From assembly GCA_038253885.1 (NCBI GenBank), contig JBBSGP010000013.1, forward strand, positions 1 to 64,000: a stretch of DNA of 64,000 bases. Direction: 5' to 3'. The stretch is from JALZAQ01 sp038253885. Lineage in GTDB: Bacteria > Gemmatimonadota > Gemmatimonadetes > Gemmatimonadales > Gemmatimonadaceae. Below the pieces are notes generated by a model. It was not told where the DNA came from. It saw only the letters and a list, made by a program, of their open reading frames with translations, and did no database searches. Position 1 is the stretch's first letter. Every line of letters begins with the position of its first letter. The translations under genes and the position numbers were made by a program. Shown here one piece after another: positions 41,616-49,186 of the stretch.

Positions 41616-42961
41616 GTCGGCAGCCGACGCAGCCGAGCGGCGAATGCACCGTCCACCCCGTGCCGCTGCGGCAGAACGCGCAATCGGCCCGCATCCAGCA
41701 CCGAGGGGGGAACGGTGCCTTCCGGTGGCGGCTCGAGCTGCCACTCCGGTGACTCGGCGAGGAAGCGCTCGACCTGGGCGTCATTCTCCTCGGGCTCGAG
41801 CGAGCATGTGCTGTAGATGAGAAGACCACCCGGCTTCACCACCGAGGCGGCGCCGCGGAGGAGACTCCGCTGGAGCGCGGCCATCACCGCGAGATCGGAG
41901 ATCCGAAGGCGCCACCGGGCGTCGGGATGACGCCGAAAGGTGCCGGTCCCGGTGCAGGGAGCGTCGACCAGGACCGCATCCACGGCGCGCAGGGCCGGAT
42001 GTCGCGCATCGGAGACGACGGTGTGGACTGTCCTCGCGTCCAGTCGCCGGGCGTTCGCCGCGAGCCGCTCGGCGCGGACCAGCGAGCGGTCGCCGGCCCA
42101 CACGAACGCCGCCGAACGAGCGAGCTCCAGCGCCTTGCCGCCGGGGGAGGCGCACAGGTCGGCGACGACGGAGCCCGGCGCGATCGCGGCATAGCGAGAC
42201 ACGAGAGTCGCAGCCGGATCCTGAACAAAGAACAATCCTTTCCGATACGCTCCGAGCTCGGTGAGAGCAGCTCCGCCAGAGAGCTCGATACTGTCCGGTA
42301 TGAGGGGCACCTCGCCGACATGCACGCCGGCCGACTCGAGCATCGCCTCGAGCTGCTCGCGCACCACGCCATACGGGCGCAACACCGTCGGTGCCTCCAC
42401 GTTGTTGGCCGCGAGCAGTCGCTCCGTTTCCTCCAGTCCCCAACGGGCGACCCATCGAGCCACGATCCACCGCGGATGGGAGTGGGTCAGTGCCGCGGCA
42501 TCCACCGGGTCGCCCGGGACAGACATCTCCAGCTGGCTCCCCGACCGCTCGCGGTCCACCCGGCGCAGCACAGCGTTCGCCAGCTTGCTCGCTCCGAGGC
42601 CGTGACGCTCCTTGGCGAGCTCGACCGTCTGAGCGATGGCGGCGTACGCGGGCACACTGTTCATGAAGAGGAGCTGCGAGACACCGAGTCGGAGGAGATC
42701 CACCAGATCCGGATCCAGGCGGGCCAGCCCCCCGCGCACGCGAGCGTCGAGTATCGCATCGATCCGGCTTCGCCGGCGGAGCGTGCCGTAGAGCAGCTCC
42801 TGGGTCCATCGCCGATCGCGCGCATCGAGAGGGCTCACGCGCGAATCGAACGCCGGATCGAGCAGCTCGCCGCTGCGCAGATCGGCGAGGAGCAGAGCCG
42901 CAGCTCGACGCGCCTCCGTCACGGCGCTGGACGCCGGCTGGCTCGCGGCCGGACGCGGCAT
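41612..42961 (-). CDS. rsmB: 16S rRNA m5C967 methyltransferase
   Basis: 449 residues. The N-terminal NusB-like RNA-binding domain (RRAAALLLADLRSG, DRRWTQELLYGTLRRRSRID, ASKLANAVLRRV) is followed by a SAM methyltransferase. Motifs include VADLCASPGGKALEL, VDAPCTGTGTFRRHPDARW (Cys of motif IV) and YSTCSLEPEEND (catalytic Cys of motif VI). It modifies C967 of 16S rRNA. In many bacteria it sits next to fmt; here thiG, thiS and a thiE/tenI gene lie between. Length is typical. Confidence 0.95.
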   Translation of the reverse strand: MPRPAASQPASSAVTEARRAAALLLADLRSGELLDPAFDSRVSPLDARDRRWTQELLYGTLRRRSRIDAILDARVRGGLARLDPDLVDLLRLGVSQLLFMNSVPAYAAIAQTVELAKERHGLGASKLANAVLRRVDRERSGSQLEMSVPGDPVDAAALTHSHPRWIVARWVARWGLEETERLLAANNVEAPTVLRPYGVVREQLEAMLESAGVHVGEVPLIPDSIELSGGAALTELGAYRKGLFFVQDPAATLVSRYAAIAPGSVVADLCASPGGKALELARSAAFVWAGDRSLVRAERLAANARRLDARTVHTVVSDARHPALRAVDAVLVDAPCTGTGTFRRHPDARWRLRISDLAVMAALQRSLLRGAASVVKPGGLLIYSTCSLEPEENDAQVERFLAESPEWQLEPPPEGTVPPSVLDAGRLRVLPQRHGVDGAFAARLRRLPT

Positions 42962-42963
42962 TG

Positions 42964-43773
42964 TTAGAGGAGTCCCGTCATCGGTGACGATGGCACCGCG
43001 ACCTCTCGCCGGGGCATGCGACCGGCGAGCCAGGCGAGGCGTCCCGATTCGACCGCCAGTCGCATGGCGCTGGCCATCTGAACCGGATCCCGCGCCGCTG
43101 CCAGCGCCGTGTTCATCAGGATCCCATCCACGCCCTGCTCCATGGTGATGCAGGCATCCGACGCCGTCCCCACCCCGGCATCCACGATGACCGGCACCGA
43201 CAGCCGGCTCTTGATGGTGCGGATAGAGAACGGGTTGAGCAGGCCCAGCCCCGAGCCGATGGGAGAGGCGAGAGGCATCACGGCCGCCGCTCCGGCATCT
43301 TCCAGCCGGAGCGCCGTCACCAGATCATCGTTGGTGTAGGCGAGCACCTGGAATCCGTCGGCCGCGAGGCGTCGCGTCGCTTCGAGGAGGCCGGCCGCGT
43401 CGGGGAGGAGCGTCGCCTCATCGCCGATGACTTCCAGCTTGATCCACTCGTTGAATCCGGCCGCCCGCCCGAGATGGGCATAGCGGATCGCATCCTCGGA
43501 CGTGTAACAGCCGGCGGTGTTCGCCAGGAGCAGGAAGCGCGAGGCATCGAGGTGATGGAGGACGCCTTCCTCCTTCGACCGATCCAAACTCACGCGTCGC
43601 ACCGCCACGGTGACGACTTCCGCGCCCGACGCCTCGATGGCTCGCACCATCTGCTCGTGAGACGCGTACTTTCCCGTGCCGACCATGAGCCGCGAGCGAA
43701 CCTCGCGTCCGGCGATGGTGAGCGGCTCGTCGAGAGCGGGGGTGTGCCGCGGCGGCGCCACCAGCGACGTCAT
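42964..43773 (-). CDS. thiG: thiazole synthase
   Basis: 269 residues, TIM barrel. ThiG motifs: LMVGTGKYASHEQMVRAIEASG, VVTVAVRR, LLANTAGCYT, WIKLEVIGDEATLLPD (Schiff-base Lys), PLASPIGSGLG, PVIVDAGVGTASDA and ILMNTALAAARDP. It assembles the thiazole phosphate of thiamin from deoxyxylulose-5-phosphate, dehydroglycine and ThiS thiocarboxylate. thiS lies 1 nt upstream. ThiF and ThiH or ThiO, needed for sulfur transfer and dehydroglycine, are not in the window. Confidence 0.96.
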   Translation of the reverse strand: MTSLVAPPRHTPALDEPLTIAGREVRSRLMVGTGKYASHEQMVRAIEASGAEVVTVAVRRVSLDRSKEEGVLHHLDASRFLLLANTAGCYTSEDAIRYAHLGRAAGFNEWIKLEVIGDEATLLPDAAGLLEATRRLAADGFQVLAYTNDDLVTALRLEDAGAAAVMPLASPIGSGLGLLNPFSIRTIKSRLSVPVIVDAGVGTASDACITMEQGVDGILMNTALAAARDPVQMASAMRLAVESGRLAWLAGRMPRREVAVPSSPMTGLL

Positions 43774-43774
43774 G

Positions 43775-44011
43775 TCAGCCGCCTCCGACGAAGTGCACGA
43801 TCTCGATCGCGTCGCCCTCGCACAACACCAGCCTGTCGTACGCTTCGCGGTCGCGGAGGATGCCGCGGTTTCGCTCGATCACGACCATCCGCGGATCGAT
43901 GGCCAGCGAGCGCAACAGATCGCCGAGCGACGAGCCGGTCGTGAGAGGACGCGACTCCCCGTTGACCACGATGGTCGCGAGGCTGGATTCACCCCGTGTC
44001 GCGGTGTGCAT
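43775..44011 (-). CDS. thiS: sulfur-carrier protein ThiS
   Basis: About 78 residues, ubiquitin-like. The core reads IVVNGESRPL, SLGDLLRSLAIDP and RMVVIERNRGILRD, ending DAIEIVHFVGGG, whose C-terminal Gly-Gly accepts sulfur. The ATG at 44011 (or 44014) lies inside the end of the thiE/tenI gene and overlaps it by about 23 nt. It delivers sulfide to ThiG, encoded 1 nt downstream. The open frame extends to 44104 but the added residues do not resemble ThiS. Confidence 0.9.
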   Translation of the reverse strand: MHTATRGESSLATIVVNGESRPLTTGSSLGDLLRSLAIDPRMVVIERNRGILRDREAYDRLVLCEGDAIEIVHFVGGG

Positions 44012-44651
44012 CATACGACGAAAGATACTCCATCGCCGCCCGGTCGGCATCTTGCGCCCCCCAGATCCCGCTGATCGCCGCAACTCCGCGCGCACCGGCC
44101 GCACGCATCACGCCGACCTGTTCCGGGCGGATGCCGCCGATGCCGATGCAGGGCAGGTGCGTGCTGGCTGCGACGCCGCGGAGAAAGAGGAGGCCCTTGC
44201 CTGGCGCCGCCGCGTGGCTGCGGGTCGGAAAGACGTTCCCTGCCACTACCCAGTCCCCGCCGGCCCGTTCGGCGATCAGAGCCTCCGCGCGAGCATGCAC
44301 GCTGGCGCCGAGCGCCATCGCGGGAGCCACGCCACGCGCGTCGGCCATGCTCATGGAGCGCGACGTGAGCTGCACACCGCGGGCCCCCGCCGCCAGCGCG
44401 ACGTCCAACCGGTCGTTGCAGACAATCCAGCAACCGGTGGCCTCCTGCAGCGGATGGAGGGCCAGCGCGATCTCGTACAGCCGAGCGGCCGGGAGGTTCC
44501 TGGCGCGCAGGTGGACGGCTCCGCGGTCACGCAACGCCACCATCACGGAGCGCGCCCGCTCCAGAAAACCCACGCGCGACAGGATCAGGTCGTCGGTGAC
44601 GGCGTGAACGACGGGCACGATCGCGCCGCCGGCCGCTGCTGCGTCAGCCAT
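43989..44651 (-). CDS. thiamine phosphate synthase/TenI-family protein
   Basis: About 220 residues, TIM barrel of the ThiE/TenI family. Features are HLRARNLPAARLYEIALAL, CNDRLDVALAAGARGVQLTSRSM, GASVHARAEA and GIGGIRPEQVGVMRAAGA. The R-S after the GVQL strand and the SVH segment look closer to TenI (thiazole tautomerase) than to ThiE, which usually has H-x-G-Q-x-D and STH. TenI works directly after ThiG, and the genes are coupled here. The ATG at 44651 overlaps the fmt stop by 8 nt. Substrate assignment is unsettled. Confidence 0.85.
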   Translation of the reverse strand: MADAAAAGGAIVPVVHAVTDDLILSRVGFLERARSVMVALRDRGAVHLRARNLPAARLYEIALALHPLQEATGCWIVCNDRLDVALAAGARGVQLTSRSMSMADARGVAPAMALGASVHARAEALIAERAGGDWVVAGNVFPTRSHAAAPGKGLLFLRGVAASTHLPCIGIGGIRPEQVGVMRAAGARGVAAISGIWGAQDADRAAMEYLSSYDAHRDTG

Positions 44652-45594
44652 CGCCGAACCGGTCGCGCACCGCGACGCCGCGCCCCCGGTGCCAGTCCTC
44701 TGCGCTGATCCGGCGCTTGCCGGCCGGCTGCACGAACGCGATCCGCACGGCGCCGCTCGCGCAGGCGACGGTGATGCCTGACCCATCCACTCCCAGCACC
44801 TCGCCTGGCGCTGCGGCGTCATGCCCTCCGCCCCCGTGCTCGGCCTCGCTCGCCCGGTACAGCTTCACGTCGGAGCCACGCAGAGTCGTGAACGCGCCTG
44901 GCTTCGGGTCGTACGCTCGGATGCGCCGCGACACGACCTCGGCGGACAGGGACCAGTCCACGCGCGTCATCGCGCGATCGATCTTCGGTGCGTAGGTCGC
45001 GTTCGCATCGTGTTGTGGATGCTCGCTGTGTTGTCCGAGCTGCACCAATGTGAGCGCCTCGATGAGAGCCAATGCTCCGAGCTCGGACAGGCGCAGCTCC
45101 AGCTCGCCGTAGCTCTCGTCGTCGAGAATCGGGGTGCCCATCTGGAGCAACACCGGACCGGCGTCGAGTGCCGCCACCAACCGGATGATGGTGACGCCCG
45201 TTTCCTGAAGCCCCTGCAGGATGGCTGCCCGGATCGGCGAGGCGCCTCGGAGCTTCGGGAGCAGGGACGCGTGCACGTTCAGCGTCCCACGGGCGGGGAC
45301 GCTGATCACATCGGCGGGCAGGATGTGTCCGTAGGAGACGACGACCGAGACATCGGGCTCGAGCCGCCGAAGCGTGCGGAGGAATTCCTCACCCCGTGGC
45401 TTCTGCGGTTGCAGGAGCTCCAGTCCCTCCTCGAGCGCGATCTCCTTGATCGGGGTCGCCGTCACGGTGGAGCGGGAGCGGCCCGTCGGTCGGTCGGGCT
45501 GCGTCACCACACCCACGACCTCGAAGTCTTCCCCCACCAGGCCTCGCAGAGACGGAGCGGCGAACGCGGATGTCCCCCAGAAGAGGACACGCAC
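44644..45594 (-). CDS. fmt: methionyl-tRNA formyltransferase
   Basis: 316 residues. VLFWGTSAFAAPSLRGLVGEDFEVVGVVT at the N-terminus, SYGHILPADV, the catalytic LNVHASLLPKLRGASPI (Asn-x-His) and LDAGPVLLQ, with a C-terminal OB-like domain from about residue 210 (RIRAYDPKPGAFTTL). It formylates initiator Met-tRNA using 10-formyl-THF. The def gene lies 1 nt upstream, the usual pairing. Length and motifs are typical. Confidence 0.96.
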   Translation of the reverse strand: MRVLFWGTSAFAAPSLRGLVGEDFEVVGVVTQPDRPTGRSRSTVTATPIKEIALEEGLELLQPQKPRGEEFLRTLRRLEPDVSVVVSYGHILPADVISVPARGTLNVHASLLPKLRGASPIRAAILQGLQETGVTIIRLVAALDAGPVLLQMGTPILDDESYGELELRLSELGALALIEALTLVQLGQHSEHPQHDANATYAPKIDRAMTRVDWSLSAEVVSRRIRAYDPKPGAFTTLRGSDVKLYRASEAEHGGGGHDAAAPGEVLGVDGSGITVACASGAVRIAFVQPAGKRRISAEDWHRGRGVAVRDRFGDG

Positions 45595-45595
45595 G

Positions 45596-46159
45596 CTACA
45601 GCTCCTCGCCGCGATGGTGGTGCGCCGCGATGTCCGCTGGCACGACCTTCCGGATGTGCGACGTGTCGCCGCCGGCCTTGCGGGACTTCTCCCACTTGTC
45701 GAGCGCGGCCCGCCGCTTGAGCACGCTCAGGTAGTCGATGAACAGCTTGCCGTGGAGATGGTCGATCTCGTGCTGCAGACAGCGAGCGAGCAGATCGGAC
45801 GCCTCGAGCTCGAACGACTCCCCCTCGCGGTCCTGCGCCCGGACGACGACATGCTTCGCCCGGTCGACATCGCCATAGATCTCCGGAATGGAGAGGCATC
45901 CTTCCTCGCCCTTCTGCGAGCCGTCGAGGGAGAGGATCTCCGGATTGATGAGTACGTATCGGGCATCATCGACATCGATCACGCTGACCCGCTCCGAGCG
46001 GCCGACCTGCGGTGCCGCCAACCCGATTCCTTTCGCCGCATACATCGTGTCGAACATGTCGGCGATCAGCCGGCGTATGTCATCCGTGACCGCACCGACA
46101 ACCCGCGTCTCCTGCCGCAGAATCGGGGAGCCGAGGACATGGATGTCGAGCAGGCTCAC
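45596..46159 (-). CDS. def: peptide deformylase
   Basis: About 187 residues. Motif 1 GIGLAAPQVG, motif 2 EEGCLSIPE and motif 3 QHEIDHLHGKLFIDYL, which together bind the catalytic metal. It removes formyl groups from nascent proteins, the partner step of Fmt. The GTG at 46159 overlaps the yajC stop by 4 nt. A His/Arg-rich tail of about 30 residues after the core is unlike Escherichia Def but common in other phyla. A longer open frame to 46624 covers yajC. Confidence 0.95.
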   Translation of the reverse strand: MSLLDIHVLGSPILRQETRVVGAVTDDIRRLIADMFDTMYAAKGIGLAAPQVGRSERVSVIDVDDARYVLINPEILSLDGSQKGEEGCLSIPEIYGDVDRAKHVVVRAQDREGESFELEASDLLARCLQHEIDHLHGKLFIDYLSVLKRRAALDKWEKSRKAGGDTSHIRKVVPADIAAHHHRGEEL

Positions 46160-46515
46160 GCCGCCGGATTCTCCGCCGTCTTGCTGTTGACGCTCGCGAT
46201 GCGTCCTCGCTCCACCACGACTCGCGACTCGCCGCTCTTGATGGTGATGCGGTCGTCCATGGCGCGCACCGGCTGGCCGTCCTTGATGCTCTCCTTGATG
46301 TGGATGATCTCGCCGACGAGGCCGCCGGCGGTCACGACCTCGTCGCCCTTCTTCAGGTTGCGCAGTTTCTCCTCCTGTTTCTTTCGCTGCGCGGCCTGCG
46401 GACGGATCATCACGAGATAGAAGATGGCGAAGATTCCGGCGAACATCACGATCGAGCCGATTGGCCCGTTGCCCGGCGAGGGAGCCAGGAGGAGCAGCGT
46501 GGCGATGACGGTCAT
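46156..46515 (-). CDS. yajC: preprotein translocase subunit YajC
   Basis: 119 residues. A single N-terminal membrane helix (SIVMFAGIFAIFYLVMIRPQ) is followed by RKKQEEKLRNLKKGDEVVTAGG, a signature of YajC, and a short beta domain with a low-complexity end. It associates with SecDF in the inner membrane. It lies between tgt and def. The queA-tgt-yajC order is widespread; here secD and secF do not follow. ATG overlaps the tgt stop (ATGA). Confidence 0.94.
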   Translation of the reverse strand: MTVIATLLLLAPSPGNGPIGSIVMFAGIFAIFYLVMIRPQAAQRKKQEEKLRNLKKGDEVVTAGGLVGEIIHIKESIKDGQPVRAMDDRITIKSGESRVVVERGRIASVNSKTAENPAA

Positions 46516-47720
46516 GGGTCTGGCGAGGGGGGGGAAGCGTGGGGGGGTGAAACGAGCAGCGCGGTCGGTGTCCGGTACCGGTCGAGCCAGTCGCGGCTCC
46601 AGGCATCGAAGGTGCCGCGCGCAATGTTCGCGCGCGTCTCGCGCATCAGCGCGACCAGGAAATGTACATTATGAAGGGACAGAAGGCGCGGGCCAAGCAT
46701 TTCGTCGCTCAGGAAGAGATGACGGAGGTAGGCGCGGCTGAAGCGGAGACAGGTGGAGCAGTCGCACCTCTCGTCGAGCGGGCGCCGGTCGAGGCGGAGC
46801 GACGCGTTGCGGAGGTTGATCCGGCCGTCGGTGGTGAACGCCGTTCCGTTCCGCCCCATGCGCGTCGGGGCCACGCAGTCGAAGAGATCGACTCCTCGCC
46901 TCACCCCTTCCACCAGATCATCCGGGAATCCCACCCCCATGAGATAGCGCGGACGATCGCGCGGCAACGCGTCGTCGAGCACATCGAGCATATCCAGCAT
47001 CTCCGGCTTGCCCTCTCCGACCGATAGTCCCCCGATACCGACCCCCGGCCAATCGTGCATTCCCCTGATGGCCCGCGCCGCTTCCCGCCGGCGCCGCGGA
47101 TGAATGCCGCCCTGGACGATCGGAAAGAGCGCCTGCGGCGACCGATCCGGCCGGAGGGAAGCGGTCTCGACGAATGCCGCCCGACAGCGCTCGAGCCATC
47201 GCAGACTGCGCTCGCTCGCATCGCGCGCGACCTCGTCCTGCGACTGACCCGGGATGACATGATCGAACTGCATGATGACGTCGGCTCCGAGGGCGCGCTC
47301 GAGCGCGATCACGGATTCGGGCGTGAATCGCCGCAGCGATCCGTCAACGTGACTGCGAAACTCCACACCGTCCTCGCTCACGGTCCGCAGCGTCTCCAGC
47401 GAGAACACCTGAAAGCCGCCCGAGTCGGTGAGGATCGGCCCGTCCCACGCCATGAATCGGTGTACGCCGCCCATGGCCTCGACGACGTCCTCGCCCGGCC
47501 GGAGATGGAGATGGTACGCGTTGGCCAGGATCATCCGGGCGCCGGCCGACTCCAGGTCGAGCGGATCCAGCGACTTCACGGTGGCGAGCGTGCCGACCGG
47601 CATGAAGGCGGGTGTCTCGACGTCGCCGTGTGGCGTCGTGAAAACGCCGGCGCGTGCCGCGCCGGCGCCTGGGCCGATGGAGAACTCGAAGGGCGCCGCC
47701 GGGGCGGCCGACGCGGTCAC
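46512..47720 (-). CDS. tgt: queuine/preQ1 tRNA-ribosyltransferase (TGT)
   Basis: 402 residues. TGT motifs: HGDVETPAFMPVGT, LANAYHLHLRPG, LTDSGGFQVFSL (catalytic Asp), MQFDHVIPG, GIGGLSVGEGK, LFDCVAPTRMGRNG (second catalytic Asp) and the zinc site CDCSTCLRFSRAYLRHL. It exchanges guanine for preQ1 at tRNA position 34, and queA upstream in the same run completes epoxyqueuosine. The last 25 residues are Pro/Ser-rich with G8 and G7 tracts in the DNA. Length is typical. Confidence 0.96.
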   Translation of the reverse strand: MTASAAPAAPFEFSIGPGAGAARAGVFTTPHGDVETPAFMPVGTLATVKSLDPLDLESAGARMILANAYHLHLRPGEDVVEAMGGVHRFMAWDGPILTDSGGFQVFSLETLRTVSEDGVEFRSHVDGSLRRFTPESVIALERALGADVIMQFDHVIPGQSQDEVARDASERSLRWLERCRAAFVETASLRPDRSPQALFPIVQGGIHPRRRREAARAIRGMHDWPGVGIGGLSVGEGKPEMLDMLDVLDDALPRDRPRYLMGVGFPDDLVEGVRRGVDLFDCVAPTRMGRNGTAFTTDGRINLRNASLRLDRRPLDERCDCSTCLRFSRAYLRHLFLSDEMLGPRLLSLHNVHFLVALMRETRANIARGTFDAWSRDWLDRYRTPTALLVSPPHASPPSPDP

Positions 47721-47724
47721 GCCG

Positions 47725-48168
47725 TCACTTCATCTGCAACGTCACGACGGCTATGCCCGGCGCGCAGGAGAAGCCGATGCCGATGCGAGACTGGATGATG
47801 CTCTCGTGGGCGTCACGCAGAGCGGGGAACTGGAGCTGGGCCGCGAGCCCCCCGAAAATATCATCCACCTTGGGATCTCCGGAGCTCTTCGCGATCGACA
47901 CCCGCGTCACCGCGCCGCCCGGTGTGACCTCGAGGTCGAGGTCCGCTTCGCCGGTGGACAGCGACTTCCCGCCGAGCAGTCGCGGGCATTCCACCTTGAG
48001 CACGCGGTCCGCCCGGTCGCGGAGATCATCCGGTGAGATGCGCTCCTGCCCCGCTGTCGGCAAGTAGAAGTGCTTGGAGGAGGTGATGCAAGCCGATGCC
48101 GCAATGACCGCTGCCGCGAGCAGCATCGGCCCCCGGCGCGAACTACACCACCGCCATCGCGTCGCCAT
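47725..48168 (-). CDS. putative lipoprotein with TonB-C-like domain
   Basis: About 147 residues from ATG 48168. An Arg-rich start, hydrophobic MLLAAAVIAASAC and Cys suggest a lipoprotein signal peptide, although Ala rather than Leu at -3 makes the lipobox imperfect. The mature part (LDLEVTPGGAVTRVSIAKSS, LAAQLQFPAL) resembles the TonB C-terminal or AgmX-type fold with the GxVxxVxIxxSSG pattern. It overlaps the queA end by 26 nt and stops 4 nt before tgt. A start at 48126 would avoid overlap but lose the positive charge of the signal peptide. Function unknown. Confidence 0.7.
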   Translation of the reverse strand: MATRWRWCSSRRGPMLLAAAVIAASACITSSKHFYLPTAGQERISPDDLRDRADRVLKVECPRLLGGKSLSTGEADLDLEVTPGGAVTRVSIAKSSGDPKVDDIFGGLAAQLQFPALRDAHESIIQSRIGIGFSCAPGIAVVTLQMK

Positions 48169-49186
48169 AGGAATAGAAGCGGTAACCTTCATGAATCGCC
48201 TCTCGGTACGCACGCATTGTGAGATCATATCCCGCGAACGCCGCGACCAGCATCACGAGGGTGGAGCGCGGAAGATGAAAGTTGGTGAGCAGCCTGTCCA
48301 CCGCACGAAAGCGATATCCGGGGCGGATGAAGAGCCGGGTCTCTCCCTCCGTGTGCCCGAAACGGCCGTCCGGTCGCACCACGCTCTCGAGGGTGCGCGC
48401 ACTGGTCGTCCCCACTGCCCAGATGCGCCCACCCTCCTCCCGGGTGGCGTTGAGCGCTTCGGCCGAGTCGGCCGGGAGCTCGAAGCGCTCCTCGTGCATA
48501 ACGTGCGCCGCCGGATCCTCCACCTCGACGGGCTTGAAGGTTCCGGCGCCCACGTGAAGCACGAGCTCCACTCGCCGCACGCCCCGCTCGGCGATCTCCC
48601 CGAGTAGCTCCGGCGTGAAGTGGAGACCGGCCGTGGGAGCGGCCACGGAGCCGGGAGAGCGGGCATACACCGTCTGGTATCGCTCGGCATCGGCTGGCTG
48701 ATCCGCGCGTCGGATGTACGGGGGAAGGGGAACGTGGCCGTGGCGCTCGAGCGCTGCGGCGATGTCGCCGCCGTCCACGCACAACTTCACGATCCGGGTG
48801 CGACGGTCGGTCGCCTCGAGCACGTCGACGTCGAATCCCGGCGCCACGTGTACCGTCCGGCCCGGCCTGAGCTTCCCCCCCGGGCTCACAGTCGCCTCGT
48901 ACCGGTTCTCACCAAGGTCGCGCAGGAGCAGCACTTCTGACGGCGCGCCCGAGTCGCGCGTGCCGAGAAGCCTCGCTCGGAAAACGCGCGTGGCGTTCAA
49001 TACCAGGGCATCGCCGGAGCGCAGCAGCGCTGGAAAATCGCGAAAGATCATGCTCGTGAGCCGGCTGCTGGACCGCTCCACGAGCATGAGGCGACTCGCA
49101 TCGCGGCGAGCCAGCGCATGCTGCGCGATGAGCTCCGGAGGCAGATCGAAGTCGTAATCCGCTGTACGAGTGCCGGCGTCAGTCAC
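48143..49186 (-). CDS. queA: S-adenosylmethionine:tRNA ribosyltransferase-isomerase
   Basis: 347 residues from GTG 49186, which overlaps the upstream GWxTD gene by 4 nt. Motifs: DYDFDLPPELIAQHALARRDASRLM, NATRVFRARL, VAAPTAGLHFTPELL, LHVGAGTFKPVE, MHEERFEL, VGTTSARTLES and LLTNFHLPRSTLVMLVAAF. It adds the epoxycyclopentanediol group to preQ1-tRNA, after Tgt. The longer frame to 50008 is a shadow of the GWxTD gene. Confidence 0.96.
   Translation of the reverse strand: MTDAGTRTADYDFDLPPELIAQHALARRDASRLMLVERSSSRLTSMIFRDFPALLRSGDALVLNATRVFRARLLGTRDSGAPSEVLLLRDLGENRYEATVSPGGKLRPGRTVHVAPGFDVDVLEATDRRTRIVKLCVDGGDIAAALERHGHVPLPPYIRRADQPADAERYQTVYARSPGSVAAPTAGLHFTPELLGEIAERGVRRVELVLHVGAGTFKPVEVEDPAAHVMHEERFELPADSAEALNATREEGGRIWAVGTTSARTLESVVRPDGRFGHTEGETRLFIRPGYRFRAVDRLLTNFHLPRSTLVMLVAAFAGYDLTMRAYREAIHEGYRFYSYGDAMAVV

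Noticed and set aside
46527..46547. G8 and G7 tracts as possible phase-variation sites at the end of tgt
   Set aside because: They fall in the variable Pro-rich tail after the zinc site, and frameshifts there would hardly affect the enzyme; weaker case than the C11 tract.
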